Part shown: positions 9,857-21,100 of the stretch, piece by piece | Layout: each line of letters opens with the position of its first letter | Numbering within the stretch: position 1 is the stretch's first letter | From: Polytrichum commune | Taxonomy: Eukaryota; Streptophyta; Polytrichopsida; Polytrichales; Polytrichaceae | Length of the DNA stretch: 64,000 bases | Direction of reading: 5' to 3' | NCBI GenBank assembly: GCA_950295325.1 | Contig: OX485805.1 | Span: 11,782,501-11,846,500, forward strand | Made by a program: the position numbers and the translations under genes | Notes under the pieces: model-generated | What the model was told of the DNA's origin: nothing | Seen by the model: only the letters and a program-made list of their open reading frames with translations | The model's database searches: none

Positions 9857-11207
9857 ACTACACTATATATGCTATTTATGTGTTATATGGTATTTAATGT
9901 CACTATGGTGACTTTTCGGATGACACTTCCTTCGAATAAGTTTACAGATACTGTCATGGAAGATGGATGAGTTCATCCATTGGCCAAAACCCTACCTTCT
10001 CTTGTCAGCAACCTATTATCTAGCACCAATGATAGAGACACATGGCCACACCTATTATCCACATGCGAACACCCATACCTAAAAGGCCTACGAATCGCAA
10101 GACACAATAAAGCAACCCACCTCATTGCCCAAACCCTACAAGCCAATAAAAACACCAGGTTCTTCACCTTGACCAATGCGGGCAAATTACCCAACCAACC
10201 CCAAGACCAAACAATTCCCGACTGGCTCCTCCAATGCATATGCACGCAAGCACCATGTCATTGTCAAGCCAAATTAAAACCAGACATAATGTGCATTATT
10301 GGAGCTCCCAACCAAACACAAACTCCAATACTACCCTCCCCAAGCCACACCGTACAATTCATTGAATTCACCTAACAAGATAGATACCCACAATGCCACG
10401 ATAGATTCCCCGAACAAGCCCGCACACACAAACACAACAAATATGACCCGCTAATTACCACACTAAGAGCTAACGGATGGAATACCAACCCCCTCATTAC
10501 TATCACCGCAGGAGTACGAGGTGCTATTCACGAAAACTCCATCGAACAATTAACCAACCTGAAAATCCCCAAATCCCACATCAAAACCCTCATGAAAAAC
10601 ATACACCAAAATGCCATTAAATACCTTACCTATTTGGTCTTAAATAAAAGGAAACTTGACAACAAACAAAACCCTATCTCACCATCATAAGGTGGAAACT
10701 ATCTTGCACTACACCAGAGCCCACCTCCCACAGGAGGCATAACACCCAATATTGCATCTCGGATTCCCGAGATCAATATAGGGTTAACGGGCTCACATTC
10801 ACGCCGGTATGCATAATACGGGCGTTATCTTTTCTTTTCTGCTATTTATGTGTTATATGGTATTTAATGTCACTATGGTGACTTTTCGGATGACACTTCC
10901 TTCGAATAAGTTTACATATACTGTCATGGATGATGGATGAGTTCATCCATTGGCCAAAACCCTACCTTCTCTTGTCAGCAACCTGTGATGAGATATTGTC
11001 ATGGAGGATTGAAATGTGGATGAAAAGTCATTTGGTAAGTGACAGTAATCGCAACACCGTAAATCTATAGTCCGCCAAAATATTTACAAGGAATGACAAC
11101 TGATGTTGGGTTAACATGTAGTGTCGGTGACACTATACCGCGGTTTACAACCAGTATTGAGCAAGACAATTAGAATCGGTGACACTAAATATCATATTTA
11201 GTGTGGT
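9857..11207. mobile_element. MITE of about 380 bp, interrupted by a retrotransposon fragment
   Basis: The outer ends are inverted repeats of the form ACTACACTA.ATATG.TATTTA. on the left and 'gtgacactaaatatcat...gtgtggt' on the right. The interior motifs ('tggtatttaatgtcact', 'acttttcggatg', 'gatggatgagttcatcc', 'aaccctaccttctcttgt', 'caaggaatgacaa', 'gggttaacat') are shared with the intact copy at 52230-52605 and a diverged copy near 24801-25178. The insertion and the duplicated target occupy 10015-10984. Removing that leaves 381 bp, matching the 376-bp intact copy. Confidence 0.85.
10015..10839 (+). mobile_element. 5'-truncated non-LTR retrotransposon tail with endonuclease-like domain
   Basis: The insert is flanked by 145-bp direct repeats of the host MITE (9870-10014 and 10840-10984, two mismatches by eye). 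Its plus-strand translation resembles the C-terminus of R2/CRE/NeSL-type elements with a restriction-like endonuclease. A Cys/His segment, TWPHLLSTCEHPYLKGLR, is followed by ARHNKATHLIAQTL, then PDIMCIIGA and VQFIEFT (a PD-x-ExT-like arrangement). After a stop at 10373-10375 the same frame continues with KYDPLI, GWNTNPLITITAGVRGAIH and a Lys-rich end near 10690. Reverse transcriptase is absent, as expected for 5' truncation. About 150 bp of untranslated tail follow. The family assignment is inference from motif layout. Confidence 0.65.
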
Positions 11208-11434
11208 AGAGAACCCAAAACATTGAGGTAACTTTGTCAAAGAAGTGAAACTCTTCATCGAATAAGGTAAAAGCTTCAGGGGTGAATTAACTATCAATAA
11301 TCTGCTTCCTCACATTCAGAGCCATGTCAATATGAAGCATTTTGCAAGACCAACACCCATGCTCATATTACTTAGCATGTTTAGTAGCATGAATGATTTG
11401 CATCCACAAATGTGTACACAACGTCACAGTATTG
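11208..11434. other. Short non-coding spacer
   Basis: No gene or repeat end is recognised between the interrupted MITE and the G-tract element. Confidence 0.4.
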
Positions 11435-11442
11435 TCCACATT

Positions 11443-11795
11443 CTCGGGGGGGGGGGGGGTAGTCATTGGTTGGAGTAGCAATACCGGTATACGTGCGAAC
11501 AAATGATAGGGTATTTTTAAAACATGGGGGCTAAAAATTATAAATGGACTTAAGATTAATATAGGGTATTAAAAATGACACTGGACATCTTTAAAGTACT
11601 ATAGGGTATGGAATAATAGGTAATTTGGAATTATAAGTAATGCAAGCCATTTTTCTATTAACCCAAAGTAGAAATTTACATAATGATAGCATGTGAAAAA
11701 AAGAATAGAATTGAAAGTAATACGCCCCTATAAAATAGTGGTTGTTTGCACCTATATCCTTAACTTTTTAACACATTGCCCCCCCCCCCCCCGAG
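11443..11795. mobile_element. 353-bp MITE with homopolymer G/C ends and 8-bp target duplication (hAT-like)
   Basis: The left end is CTC followed by a run of about 14 G. The right end is a run of about 14 C followed by GAG, so the ends are inverted repeats made largely of a homopolymer. Identical octamers TCCACATT flank it at 11435-11442 and 11796-11803. The interior is AT-rich and non-coding. It groups with the elements at 3716, 4244, 12607 and 41833 by end composition and duplication length. The exact G and C run lengths are sensitive to sequencing error. Confidence 0.85.
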
Positions 11796-11803
11796 TCCAC
11801 ATT

Positions 11804-12495
11804 AAACATGGTTGAATGTGATTGAATGTGCTTACACATGCAACCACATGTGAGTTGTCCTCTTTATATGTAGGCAGTTTCACTTCAAGCATCTCATACA
11901 AGTAGGATATGATCATAACATTGATTCAAATATACTTGAATGTGTTTGAGTGTAGGCGATTTGACTTCAAGACTCTCATACAAGTAGGATTGGAGCATAA
12001 TATTAGCTCGCATGTGGTTCATCATCCAATCACATGTGAAGTGGCCAAATTAATGTAGGCGTTGAAATTCCAAAAATGCATGCAAGTAGGATTCAAGAAA
12101 AAGAGGAGTTTACATAAGCTTGAATGTGCTTACGAATCAAATGGGGAGTGCTAACATGTGAGCGGTGAGCGATGAGTGGTAATTTGTGAGCAACAAGGCT
12201 GGGATAATATTTGGAGATACACCCATTAGTATCCTATAACCATGGTTGTTTGGCATAAATAATAACATTTATGTTTATAATAATATAAGTGGGAAGTTCA
12301 CACAAAGTGCAAGCAACCTAATGAATGCCTTACTTTACCCTTAAAATCAACAACCGAAAGCTTGGCATGAAAGTTTCGAGATGATTTTTAACATTGTCGT
12401 TAGATTCACCATACGATTGAATTGATGAAGGCATTGCGGAAAATTTTGAAAACTGGATTTTTTAGACATAGATGGAAGTACAATATGAAATTACT
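11804..12495. repeat. Imperfect direct repeats around 'ttcaag.ctctcatacaagtagga'
   Basis: The phrase 'actTcaag.(a/c)tctcatacaagtagga' recurs at about 11881-11907 and 11960-11983, with a weaker version near 12075. Phrases like 'gaatgtgcttac' and 'cacatgtga' also recur. This is a degenerate tandem region with no coding signal. Confidence 0.5.
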
Positions 12496-14242
12496 CCCCG
12501 GGGGTGGACTCTTCATTAGAGACCTAAATGACGTGCATGAGTCACTATGAATTGAAACCCCCTTGATATGAGAAATTTCTAGAGAAAAGCAAATGTATAT
12601 GTACTACCCGGGGGCTGCACTCTTCATTGGAAACCTAAATGACATGCGTGGGTCACTATGGAATTAAACCCCCTATACAAGATTATAGAGAAAAATGGCA
12701 TGCTAGAAATTAAACTCATGTATTTATACTGAACCTCTCAATTGAATGTGATAAATGCCTCCACTACATATACATATATATATCATATATATGATTATGC
12801 CTTTATTACATGTAAAATCAATGTTACTTTCTAATGAGAAAGTCATTGAACCACTTTTTTTATTCATAGCATGTAAAGCAATGATTGCATCAAACAGACA
12901 AAGACAAGAGCACAATAACAATCTGGAGAAAGATTCAAAGGAGCCCATGAGCATGCCAAGAGCCTCAGCTTGTCCTAGAACCCAAAACATAATATTCATG
13001 AAAATCTCACATCCACTTGTGACATTTATTTTTGAAGGCCAACTCAATTTCTAGTCTTGTGGAGTGCACTTTAACTTTGGGAAAATTCGCATTTTGAAAC
13101 TAATTTGTATGGGCACCTATGGTACAAGTTCATAGAGTAAAGAAGAAGTCTTTAAATATCATAAATTTTATGTTTTGATTGCTATCTAGAGTGTTTGGAG
13201 GAACAACGAAAAACATAACATTTATGATATAAAAGACTTCCTCCCTCATTATCACTTGCACATGCTACTAGCACAAATATAAATACATCCAGATGTAGTT
13301 GGCACATGCTGCCTCCAATTCAAGTTGGCTTTCCTTGTATTCAAGAAAACGGCATTTGTGACCTTTTTGCATGCCATGTGACGTTTTCACAAATACCATG
13401 TTCCAAATGCAAACCCTAATAAGAATGAACAAGGGAGTTATTAAGGACTATTACAATATGACAACAACGGATGAATGTGAATTGGATGAAACTAACACAT
13501 CTATTGTCAATGTTTCTCTAAACCTTATGGTTTCTTTTTGTACATGTACCTTGACTTCAAACAAATTAAAAGCCTTTTTCAATATGCACAAAAGAGAAAA
13601 TTAATACCTCTCCCTTATATATACTATGTACAATACTAGCTCAAAAATATTCCTTCTTACACGCACATTAGTTCGTAGGTGGTATGAAGAGTCCACCCCC
13701 CGAGATGTATTAATGGTAGGCTAGAAAATGAATTCAAGTATTTAAACCGAGCTTTTCAATCTAATGTGATAAATGCCTCCCCTACATATACAAAATATAA
13801 ACCATGAAATAAATAGGTCCTTATTATATATACAATTCACTTTCGCATTCCAATGACAAAGTCATCAAACACTTTTCCATCCAAAAGATGTAAGTCAACA
13901 ATTGCATCGAAAAAACAAAGAGAATAGCATTGTAAGTTAGCCACAATCCATAAAGTAAAACTGAAGGGAAATGACAAATGCACCAAGAGTCTCCGAGTTG
14001 TAAAAACCCAACACCCAAATGCAAAATTTAACAAGAATGGATAGAGTAGTTATTAGGGATAACATAATAAAGTTTTACCATAAGACAATAATGGATGAAA
14101 ACATAAATTGGATGAAACCAACACATCTATTGTCAAGTTTTTCTCTAAACCTTAGGGCCCCCCTTCTGTACATCTACCTTTATTTGTTAATTTTAATAGC
14201 ATTTTTAAACGTACACACTAGAGAAGAACAATACCCCCCCCC

Positions 14243-14274
<32 letters not shown>

Positions 14275-14345
14275 ATGTATGGTAATGCCTCCAAGAATAC
14301 CCCTTTCTACACTCACGTTAGTTCGTACATGGTATGAAGAGTACA
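12496..14345. mobile_element. Long inverted-end non-autonomous element (A), carrying a nested relative
   Basis: The left end 'ccgggggtggactcttcat' at about 12497 pairs with the degraded right end 'atgaagagtacatctcat' at about 14334-14351. Between the left end and 12598 the sequence parallels the copies at 7655 and 12607. It is then broken by element B (12607-13704) and resumes at 13713 with 'ggtaggctagaaaatg', exactly where the other copies predict. Open frames inside are not recognisable proteins. The outer target duplication could not be defined because the right end is mutated. Confidence 0.65.
12607..13704. mobile_element. Nested 1.1-kb inverted-end element (B) with near-perfect 8-bp target duplication
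   Basis: The left end is CCCGGGGG.TGCACTCTTCAT. The right end 'atgaagagtccaccccccgag' is its imperfect reverse complement. The flanking octamers are ATGTACTA (12599-12606) and ATGTATTA (13705-13712), one difference. It interrupts a relative of itself (A), which dates B as the younger of the two. Two short frames (12755-13054 plus, 12724-13047 minus) overlap each other and show no domain. I find no transposase. Confidence 0.8.
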
Positions 14346-14369
14346 TCTCATAGGAATCAATCACACATA

Positions 14370-14648
14370 TCAATGCCCACAAAATAAGCGCAAATTCAAT
14401 GTAGTCAGTGTGGAACCATTCATAGAAGCTCTGTAGCCACCCCTATTGTATTCCATTACCTCCTCTTTGTCACTAACATGTTCAATATACTCCTTTGCCT
14501 CCACATCTACAAATGGTAGGATGCGACGATCATAACCCGCCGACCAATTATAATGTGATGGTGTTGAGGTTGGATTTACAACCTTTGTGATAGCCTTTGC
14601 ATGTAATAGGATAAATATGCAAGTGGGAGGGGACATCACATTTTTCAT
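14370..14648 (-). pseudogene. Possible PIF/Harbinger-type transposase relic
   Basis: A 92-codon frame contains LPFVDVEAKEYIEHV and, 16 residues on, EYNRGGYRASMNGSTL. The second segment resembles the glycine-rich strand with '(G)F.G..GS.D..HI' seen before the second catalytic Asp in PIF/Harbinger-like DDE transposases. The catalytic Asp is not conserved, and no upstream or downstream DDE motif is readable. I treat it as a weak, decayed match. Confidence 0.3.
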
Positions 14649-16185
14649 TTTTCAAAACAAAACTCAAATGGTCAGCAATCTTTATTTAATAATAACATGT
14701 TGAATGATTTCAAAATCGAACAAGCATGGAACAAGCGGTGAACTTATGGACTCCATCGGAATTTCGTGAAAACCCACTGAATAGGTTCCTCATCATCATC
14801 AAGGGAGATCGTCTTCACCATTGAGCCACCACTAGGATGTGAGGATAGAGTATTGTAAGATGTTGCCAAGATGACATTAAATATGGCAAAGTCTCTCGAA
14901 TACGATGAAATATCCCTACTACACCAACGAGCATGAATAAATGCATGTTCAATCCACATTGACTAGAAATCATATTCAATGTTTGAAATTCACATTTACG
15001 TTCAAACAAAATGGCATGTAGATGCATAAGCTTCAAATAAATGATCTCAATTTAGTCAATGCCTTTATTAAGAATTGCAAAGACTTTTTTATATTTTCTT
15101 ATCTACCTCTCCACAACACATTTACTTTCATAATTTGCACTTATGCAGTATTGCGACTAAAGGAGGTCAGTAGCTATACTAGAATTCTCTCTACTACCCA
15201 TGTTAGCTACCCCTACTAGTCTACATTATCCTACTACCCATACCTTATTAAGAATCTATTATTAGTGATACAATTCTTGAAGGTTGTTTTGGTACTGCCC
15301 ACCCCTTGATATCGGTCCAAACTCGTAGACATACTAACTTACAATTTGACATGCTTACAACCATATCTTTGTGCTAGTTAATATGATATATCTTGTGATT
15401 TAGTCCATCTTATATTGGTAGCACTACCACGGCCATTTGTAAACTATTTGAGAAAAAAAGAAAAATAGGGAAAGAAACTTGAAGGTACCTAGATTTGAAT
15501 CTTAGTCCAAGTGACCATGAAACGTGATCCATTTGGTGCCATGTAGGAATCCATGTAGACTTTACATCCATCTTGCATTCACACACTCTGTGAGTCCCTC
15601 AAGCATAGTGTGAAGTGAACTTGGACCGGCTCCACCTTTTCCACCAATAAGAGTGCTCGAAGTGTATTGGTCACGGGCTCTCAGTCTCATGTGTGAAGTG
15701 GCCCTTAGACTATTTTCAAAAACCTCTTGGAGGTAGGCCCAACACAAAACCGTGAGACCATAGCACTCACGACCATTGATTTATTTTATTTTATCATGTG
15801 TGAGGACCCACATGACTAGAAATCCATTGAAACAACATTTGGTTGAGGGCCCGGTCACATACAACTTCACACTATAGTTGACTATCCATGACCACACTAC
15901 ATGATCTTGGAGGCGTCTTGGGACGGCCTTTGAACACTTTCTTTTGAGCTCTCACGGCGCTTGGCTCGTGTGTGAAGTGACCCTTACTTACCCGGAATGC
16001 TTACACTGAAAATGGTAGCTACCTTACCATTTCCAGCATGTGCCCCACATGTGCAGCCGGCTAGGGCGAACCAACCTGTACATTGGTTCCTTGAAGGCAA
16101 GGGTTTAGGCATCCAACAATGAACGAATGTATGGGTTGGTTCGCCCAAATCATGTGCAGCCAAGCCCTTAGTTGGAAGCAGTGCC
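14649..16185. other. Gene-free stretch of about 1.5 kb
   Basis: No domain or splice structure is recognised. A phrase of the type 'tgtgtgaagtg.ccctta' occurs near 15690-15708 and again near 15968-15988, with similar surrounding wording, suggesting a degenerate duplicated unit. Confidence 0.4.
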
Positions 16186-16366
16186 CAAGAAGTTTTTAGA
16201 CAGAGTCGGTCAAGATCCTAGTGATTCTAAATCCAGCTGGTTACATGTTGACAACATCTTCCGGTTTTTCTTTATTCACTTGAGGTATATTCTTCTATAG
16301 ATTCCTCTAAAATGATCGGTAATTCTCCTGAAGTCTCCAACTTCAACCGGTTATTTCATGTGTAAC
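16186..16366 (+). repeat. Dispersed repeat copy that shows the empty insertion site of the copia element
   Basis: This block (wording such as 'agtgcc.a.gaag.tttta', 'ccag.tggttacatgtt', 'atcttccgg', 'tagattcc.ctaaaatgatcggtaatt') matches the two flanks of the copia element, 45113-45203 on its left and 51559-51720 on its right. The joint between the flanks corresponds to 16270-16274, where CTTTA is present once, the same five bases duplicated around the retrotransposon. The nature of the underlying repeat is unknown. Confidence 0.8.
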
Positions 16367-16683
16367 TAAGGTAGAGGGGCACATTCCCGCTCGGGTCCTT
16401 AAACCGCTCACTAGACCTATCCAAACAAGAGGTACATTATAGCTTCATACCTCAAATTTCTATGTATTCATGGTGTACATTTTTGGGGTGAGTGGTTTTG
16501 GGTACCCCTATGAGTTCTCCTTCCAAAATTCATAACTAATTCAATATTAATCCAAAATTAATTATTCCAATTGGTCCAATTTCCAATGTACTTTGCACAT
16601 CTTCCAAGATTGATTCCCCCTTAATAACTCCCCAATGAACATGCCAATCTGAAATTCAAGCGAGAATGTGCCCCTCTACCTTA
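16367..16683. mobile_element. MITE of about 315 bp with 24-bp inverted ends
   Basis: The left end 'aaggtagaggggcacattc' at 16368 is repeated in inverted form at the right, ending 'gaatgtgcccctctacctt' at 16682, with one or two mismatches over 24 bp. It sits inside a copy of the dispersed repeat described at 16186. The related copy near 51690 reads straight through the point ('atatgtaactggtggttgg'), which supports insertion here. The target duplication is short and ambiguous, possibly AAC. Confidence 0.7.
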
Positions 16684-17654
16684 ACAATGGTTGGAAGGAG
16701 GTGGACAACCTCCAACCACTCCTCCTTCAAAGCCTGCCTAACTCCACATCATTTTTTAAATCCCTTGCCTCTGAACTCTTAGCATAATAGGTCCACCATA
16801 TAACTTGGCATCACTCGGGGCTCCATTTCAATTCTAGTTATTGGCAACTCTTTGATGTTTATTAGTGGAGTCATTTCCCGCCTACCCTTCATTATATAAG
16901 GTTCACAAATATAGGTCCCACAATAACTTGCAAATCAAGCAAACCCACATAATTATATGTTTTGAGTAGTGTGCTTGGCCAAAGTCTTGATATGTGTTAT
17001 TACTATACTCTGAATTGAAAACAACACTTTCCAAACTCAATTTAACATACTCTAATCCTGGGGGTTGCACATAGTTTTATGTACCAAATTTACGTTCGAC
17101 ACAAGGGATTCTTTTTTTTAATTTTTTTAAATAAATAATCATGTGCTAAGTACATATGCATCCATGGGTTTACAAGACATCCCTTGGATGTATAGAGTAG
17201 AGGTGCCCATAACCAATCATTCAAGAGATTTTGCACTAGATCTAGAGAAGTATAAGGTGGTGCAAAATTTTTCCCACGTAGAAAGATAGAAATCAGGACG
17301 ATTACAATTTTTTGATAATTTTATCCCTTAAACTGAAATTTTTGTGAAGTCTTTAAGCCAAAAGTTGGTACCAATGTCTAAGGTCTCTCATTACCACTCA
17401 TCTTAACCATTCATTCCTCCTCACTTTAGCACTCAAAACAGGGACATGTGTCATGGCACTGTTGGTTCCGGCATGATCGAAAATTCAATCCCAACCTAAT
17501 CAAAATTAAGGCACCTTGTGGATTCCCAGTGGGGTCATCGTCAGAAATAGGTGGTTCGACTATATATACATGGTGTGTGAGTGATTTGTTCAAGGTTTTG
17601 ACCTTTGGGAGGGCCTTGGGTCATCCATTTGCTAGGGTTACTTAAGAGGCTACT
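16684..17654. other. Gene-free stretch of about 1 kb
   Basis: Only short unrecognised frames are present, for example 17448-17645, which has no domain and abuts a MITE. The composition is AT-rich. Confidence 0.4.
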
Positions 17655-17656
17655 TA

Positions 17657-17869
17657 AGGCAGGTCTACCGAAAACCATCACCGAACCTAAAACCACCACT
17701 ATGTACCCACATGCATACATGTGGAAGCCACAAATGTATAACCACCATGGTTTTGGGTATAACCACCATCATTATGTATCACAGGCATACATTTGTGGCT
17801 TCCACATGTATGCATATGGTACATAGTGGGTGGTTTTAGGTTTGGTGATGGTTTTTGGTATACCTACCT
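17657..17869. mobile_element. 213-bp hairpin MITE flanked by TA
   Basis: Two arms of about 80 bp (17657-17738 and about 17788-17869) are reverse complements with few mismatches. Examples are 'aggcaggtctaccgaaaacc' against 'ggtttttggtatacctacct', and 'cacatgcatacatgtggaag' against 'cttccacatgtatgcatatg'. The spacer between them itself repeats 'ggttttgggtataaccacc'-like wording. TA dinucleotides flank both ends (17655-17656, 17870-17871), which fits a Tc1/mariner-type MITE. There is no coding capacity. Confidence 0.8.
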
Positions 17870-17871
17870 TA

Positions 17872-18132
17872 GTTTGATATCATCTTCAACAAGAGTTCAA
17901 CTAAACTATTCCTGAAATTTGAAAGCAAGTTAAGTAGTTATTGCATTACGTGATTCCAAATAGTTAGTGACACTAAATACCATAAATGGTATATTGCTGT
18001 CTCTACTGTCAATTTCATCATTTGTTTTTTAGAAAGAAGTAGAAACAGAAATAAATCGCTATGCTAAGTTCTTGATTCCATTCTACTTCCAAGATTGCTT
18101 CTTGATTCCATTCCATTGCTTAGAATATAATT
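17872..18132. other. 3' flank of the coiled-coil gene, with a MITE-end relic
   Basis: At 17950-17990 the phrase 'gttagtgacactaaatacc...aatggta' resembles the right end of the MITE family at 52230, so a decayed copy may lie just beyond the gene. No polyadenylation site could be assigned with confidence. Confidence 0.3.
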
Positions 18133-21100
18133 TCACAGATGTTGATCATTCTTCACTGTGTGACCTTTTTTTGAGAAACTTGGATTGAGAATCATCATCG
18201 TTCTGGCCAGGCCAGGAGATGAAGCAGAAGATAGATTTGCCTGAATCCTGACATGCTCCTCTACACCTTTGAAAAGTAATGTAGTTCCTATGTAGACAGT
18301 CTCACAGGAGAAATATTTATTTTGTAAAAAATCTAACATCACCTGCACCCAGCCACAACATGTACAAACTTGACTCAATAACCTTTGCAAGAAACAGTCA
18401 CTCGTAAAAGCATGACAAATGCATCAAAGTGAAAATCATGGCAATAAGTGAGGTTTCTATTGTGGCAAGGCTTTGTATGAAGAAATCATAGAGCAAATAT
18501 ATACCTGCCTATTCATAAGATATGGACATCCTTGATTTCAAAATAGCTGATCCTGTGTGTCAAGGGCTCCTCCACATGCTCATACTTTCCGTAATGACAG
18601 TAACTGCAAAAGTGCACTGCTGGAAGTGAGAATAGAGAATCCAAAGAAACATGCACCCAATCATTCTGTCCACCAGAGCCCTAACTACACATACTTACAT
18701 AAACCAGGAAAAAGTGATTAGCTCCTAAAACGTGCAAGGTAGTCTACAAAATTTTGAGACTGCCAGCACTGATTGAAAGTTGAAATAACATATCTGCTGT
18801 GGAGATCAAAATTGGCTTAAATCATGAGATGCTATGTCACCACAACACATTATGTACTAGTTACTTTGGCCTGAGCTGATGCCACGAGTTCAGGTGCAAG
18901 GAAAGCCCAGCACATGGTAGAATTCAAAGCTATCATTTCCATCAGTCAGAAAGCATCAAGCTGTATGATCTCAAGTGTCCAATTGATATGCAAGTTGATG
19001 GTAGAGAAAAGAATTATCAGTGCAAGGCTTGTAAGAGTGATGGTTTAATTGAATGTCTACAACCCACACCATGGCCTCACTTGACATAGCAATTTGGTGA
19101 TGGCGACAAAAGATAATGAAGAAACCTGGCGAGCACCCTGCATGAGCCGCCTGCTATCTCGAGATGATTCCACCAATAAGCTGCTGGAGCTTTCTAGCCC
19201 ATCCACCAAACTGACTTTGGTTTTTGGCAGCCCAACACTTTCAGTCGTCTTTGGTGCTTCAGAGCCTTTAGGTTCCTTCTGTTTCCCTTTTGGCAGAAGA
19301 TCACCAGGCTTCTCAGTTGACAGCTGCTGCTTTGCCCACCTTTTGCCTGCAGAGCTACGTCTGAGTCCCATTGTGCGCTCAAATTCGCTACCTTTGGGCA
19401 CTTTTTCAGTGGTATCCCTTGGGCGTGCCTCAGGATGTGATGTACTCTGATTCATGCTCTGATGTGTGCGCTTACCACATGTAACACCACGCTTTCTAGA
19501 CTGGTACTCCTCCTCATCATCAGTTGAGGAATCACTATCATGTCTTCCTTTAGGGGAAAGGCCTGATGCAGGTCTTGAAACAGGCTCAGATTCATCATGT
19601 TGTCCTCCTATACAGGGTAGCACACAACATAAATCAATTACTATCCAGCATATCTTGCACGCTGATCAAACAAAAACGATATTTCCAGGTTGGGCATGTG
19701 AGAATCAGACAAGACTTGAAAGTAAAGACAGCAATGTCCACATGCTACCATTCTTAAGTGTAACCCAAGAAATCGAGCTATCTAGGTTAAATCCAAATCC
19801 ATAATAGCAATGAAAAGGACTGAGTTGATAAGTATATGAACATTTCCTTAACCTACACCAAATCTGACATATTCACAATGCATGTGTACCTGCATGACCA
19901 TTTGGCATGGTCAAGTTTGGTGATGAAGCTTGAAGGGCAATTAGTCCTAAATATCCATCATCCATACAATCTATTTCTTCACCTTGAGCCAAAGAATTAG
20001 GCCTGCAACGTTGACTACGATCAACACTCTGAGGACGTCCCTCTAAACCACTGTCATGCTGGTCACTGGAATCTAAGTCATCCTCAGTTTCTGAAGTCCT
20101 TATACATGTGTCTTTCATGCATCCGCCAGTTTGCCTTTGGTCTGCAGCACCAGTAGTTACTGTAGTCGATTCCTTAACATGATGGCCGATTGATCTAGGA
20201 ACAGCTCCATCCTCCAAGACCCGTCTCACAGAAGCTGGTGAAGCTTGTTGATGAGTTGCAGGTGGAGCTCGAAACTGCTCTTGCATCATTGAGCTGCGGG
20301 GGATAGAGTGGACTATACTACGTCCAGGCAATGGAGAAGGCAGATCAGCAGTTGATAGCCTCGTAGAAGTGGACACCAAAACATTAGCAGTGTCGTTGCA
20401 CTCATCCTCTTGGAACCCATCGCCTGGATGACTCAGTCTCTCACCAATTGGCCTGGTTTGAGTGCTTCCTTTCCTCTTCTTTGAGACCCCTTCACTGGGA
20501 CTCACTAATATCGAGTTGGCCCCAACCTCTGCATGGCCGTTTCTTTGAATTTCGTCTAAAATATCCCCCTTCCTCTTCAAATCTGCTTCCATGCTCTTTA
20601 TTATATTTTGCAAGGATGCGACCATGCCATCTAATTCTTGCACACGCCTTTTCTCCGCAAGGAATCTCTTTTCAGCATCCAGAAGCTGGCAAGACGTGCA
20701 ATGATGTCAGAGTGAGCACACCAGACCTTTGCACTCTAACAGCCAATCATAAGAAGCAGCAACTGAATGTCCAACGACTAGAATGTCTCTTAACAATTTC
20801 CAGACTACAATCGTAATGACATGAATCACTAATGCTAGCACACCACAGACCACTCCATTGACCTATAGGTCAAATTCCTTAAGGAGTGGTATGTTCTCAA
20901 CTGCTGATCAAGCACACCAGAGACATCAAACAAGTACTACCATGCATTTTGCTTGCAATATCTGGTGAAGCAAAACATGGATAAGAAATCCCTAGGCAAT
21001 TGATGCATTTGTGAAGCATCAGAACTACGGCTTGCTGAAGTCCAAGGGAAGAACAAACTAGTTAGATAGTAACTTTCTAGATACAGCGGACTTTCTAGAT

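Noticed and set aside
11804-12080. Spaced direct repeats that could suggest a CRISPR-like array
   Set aside because: Repeats are degenerate, spacing is irregular, and the DNA is clearly plant nuclear.
17448-17645. 65-codon plus-strand frame next to the hairpin MITE
   Set aside because: No recognised motif, no conserved partner in the window, and it ends at the MITE border.
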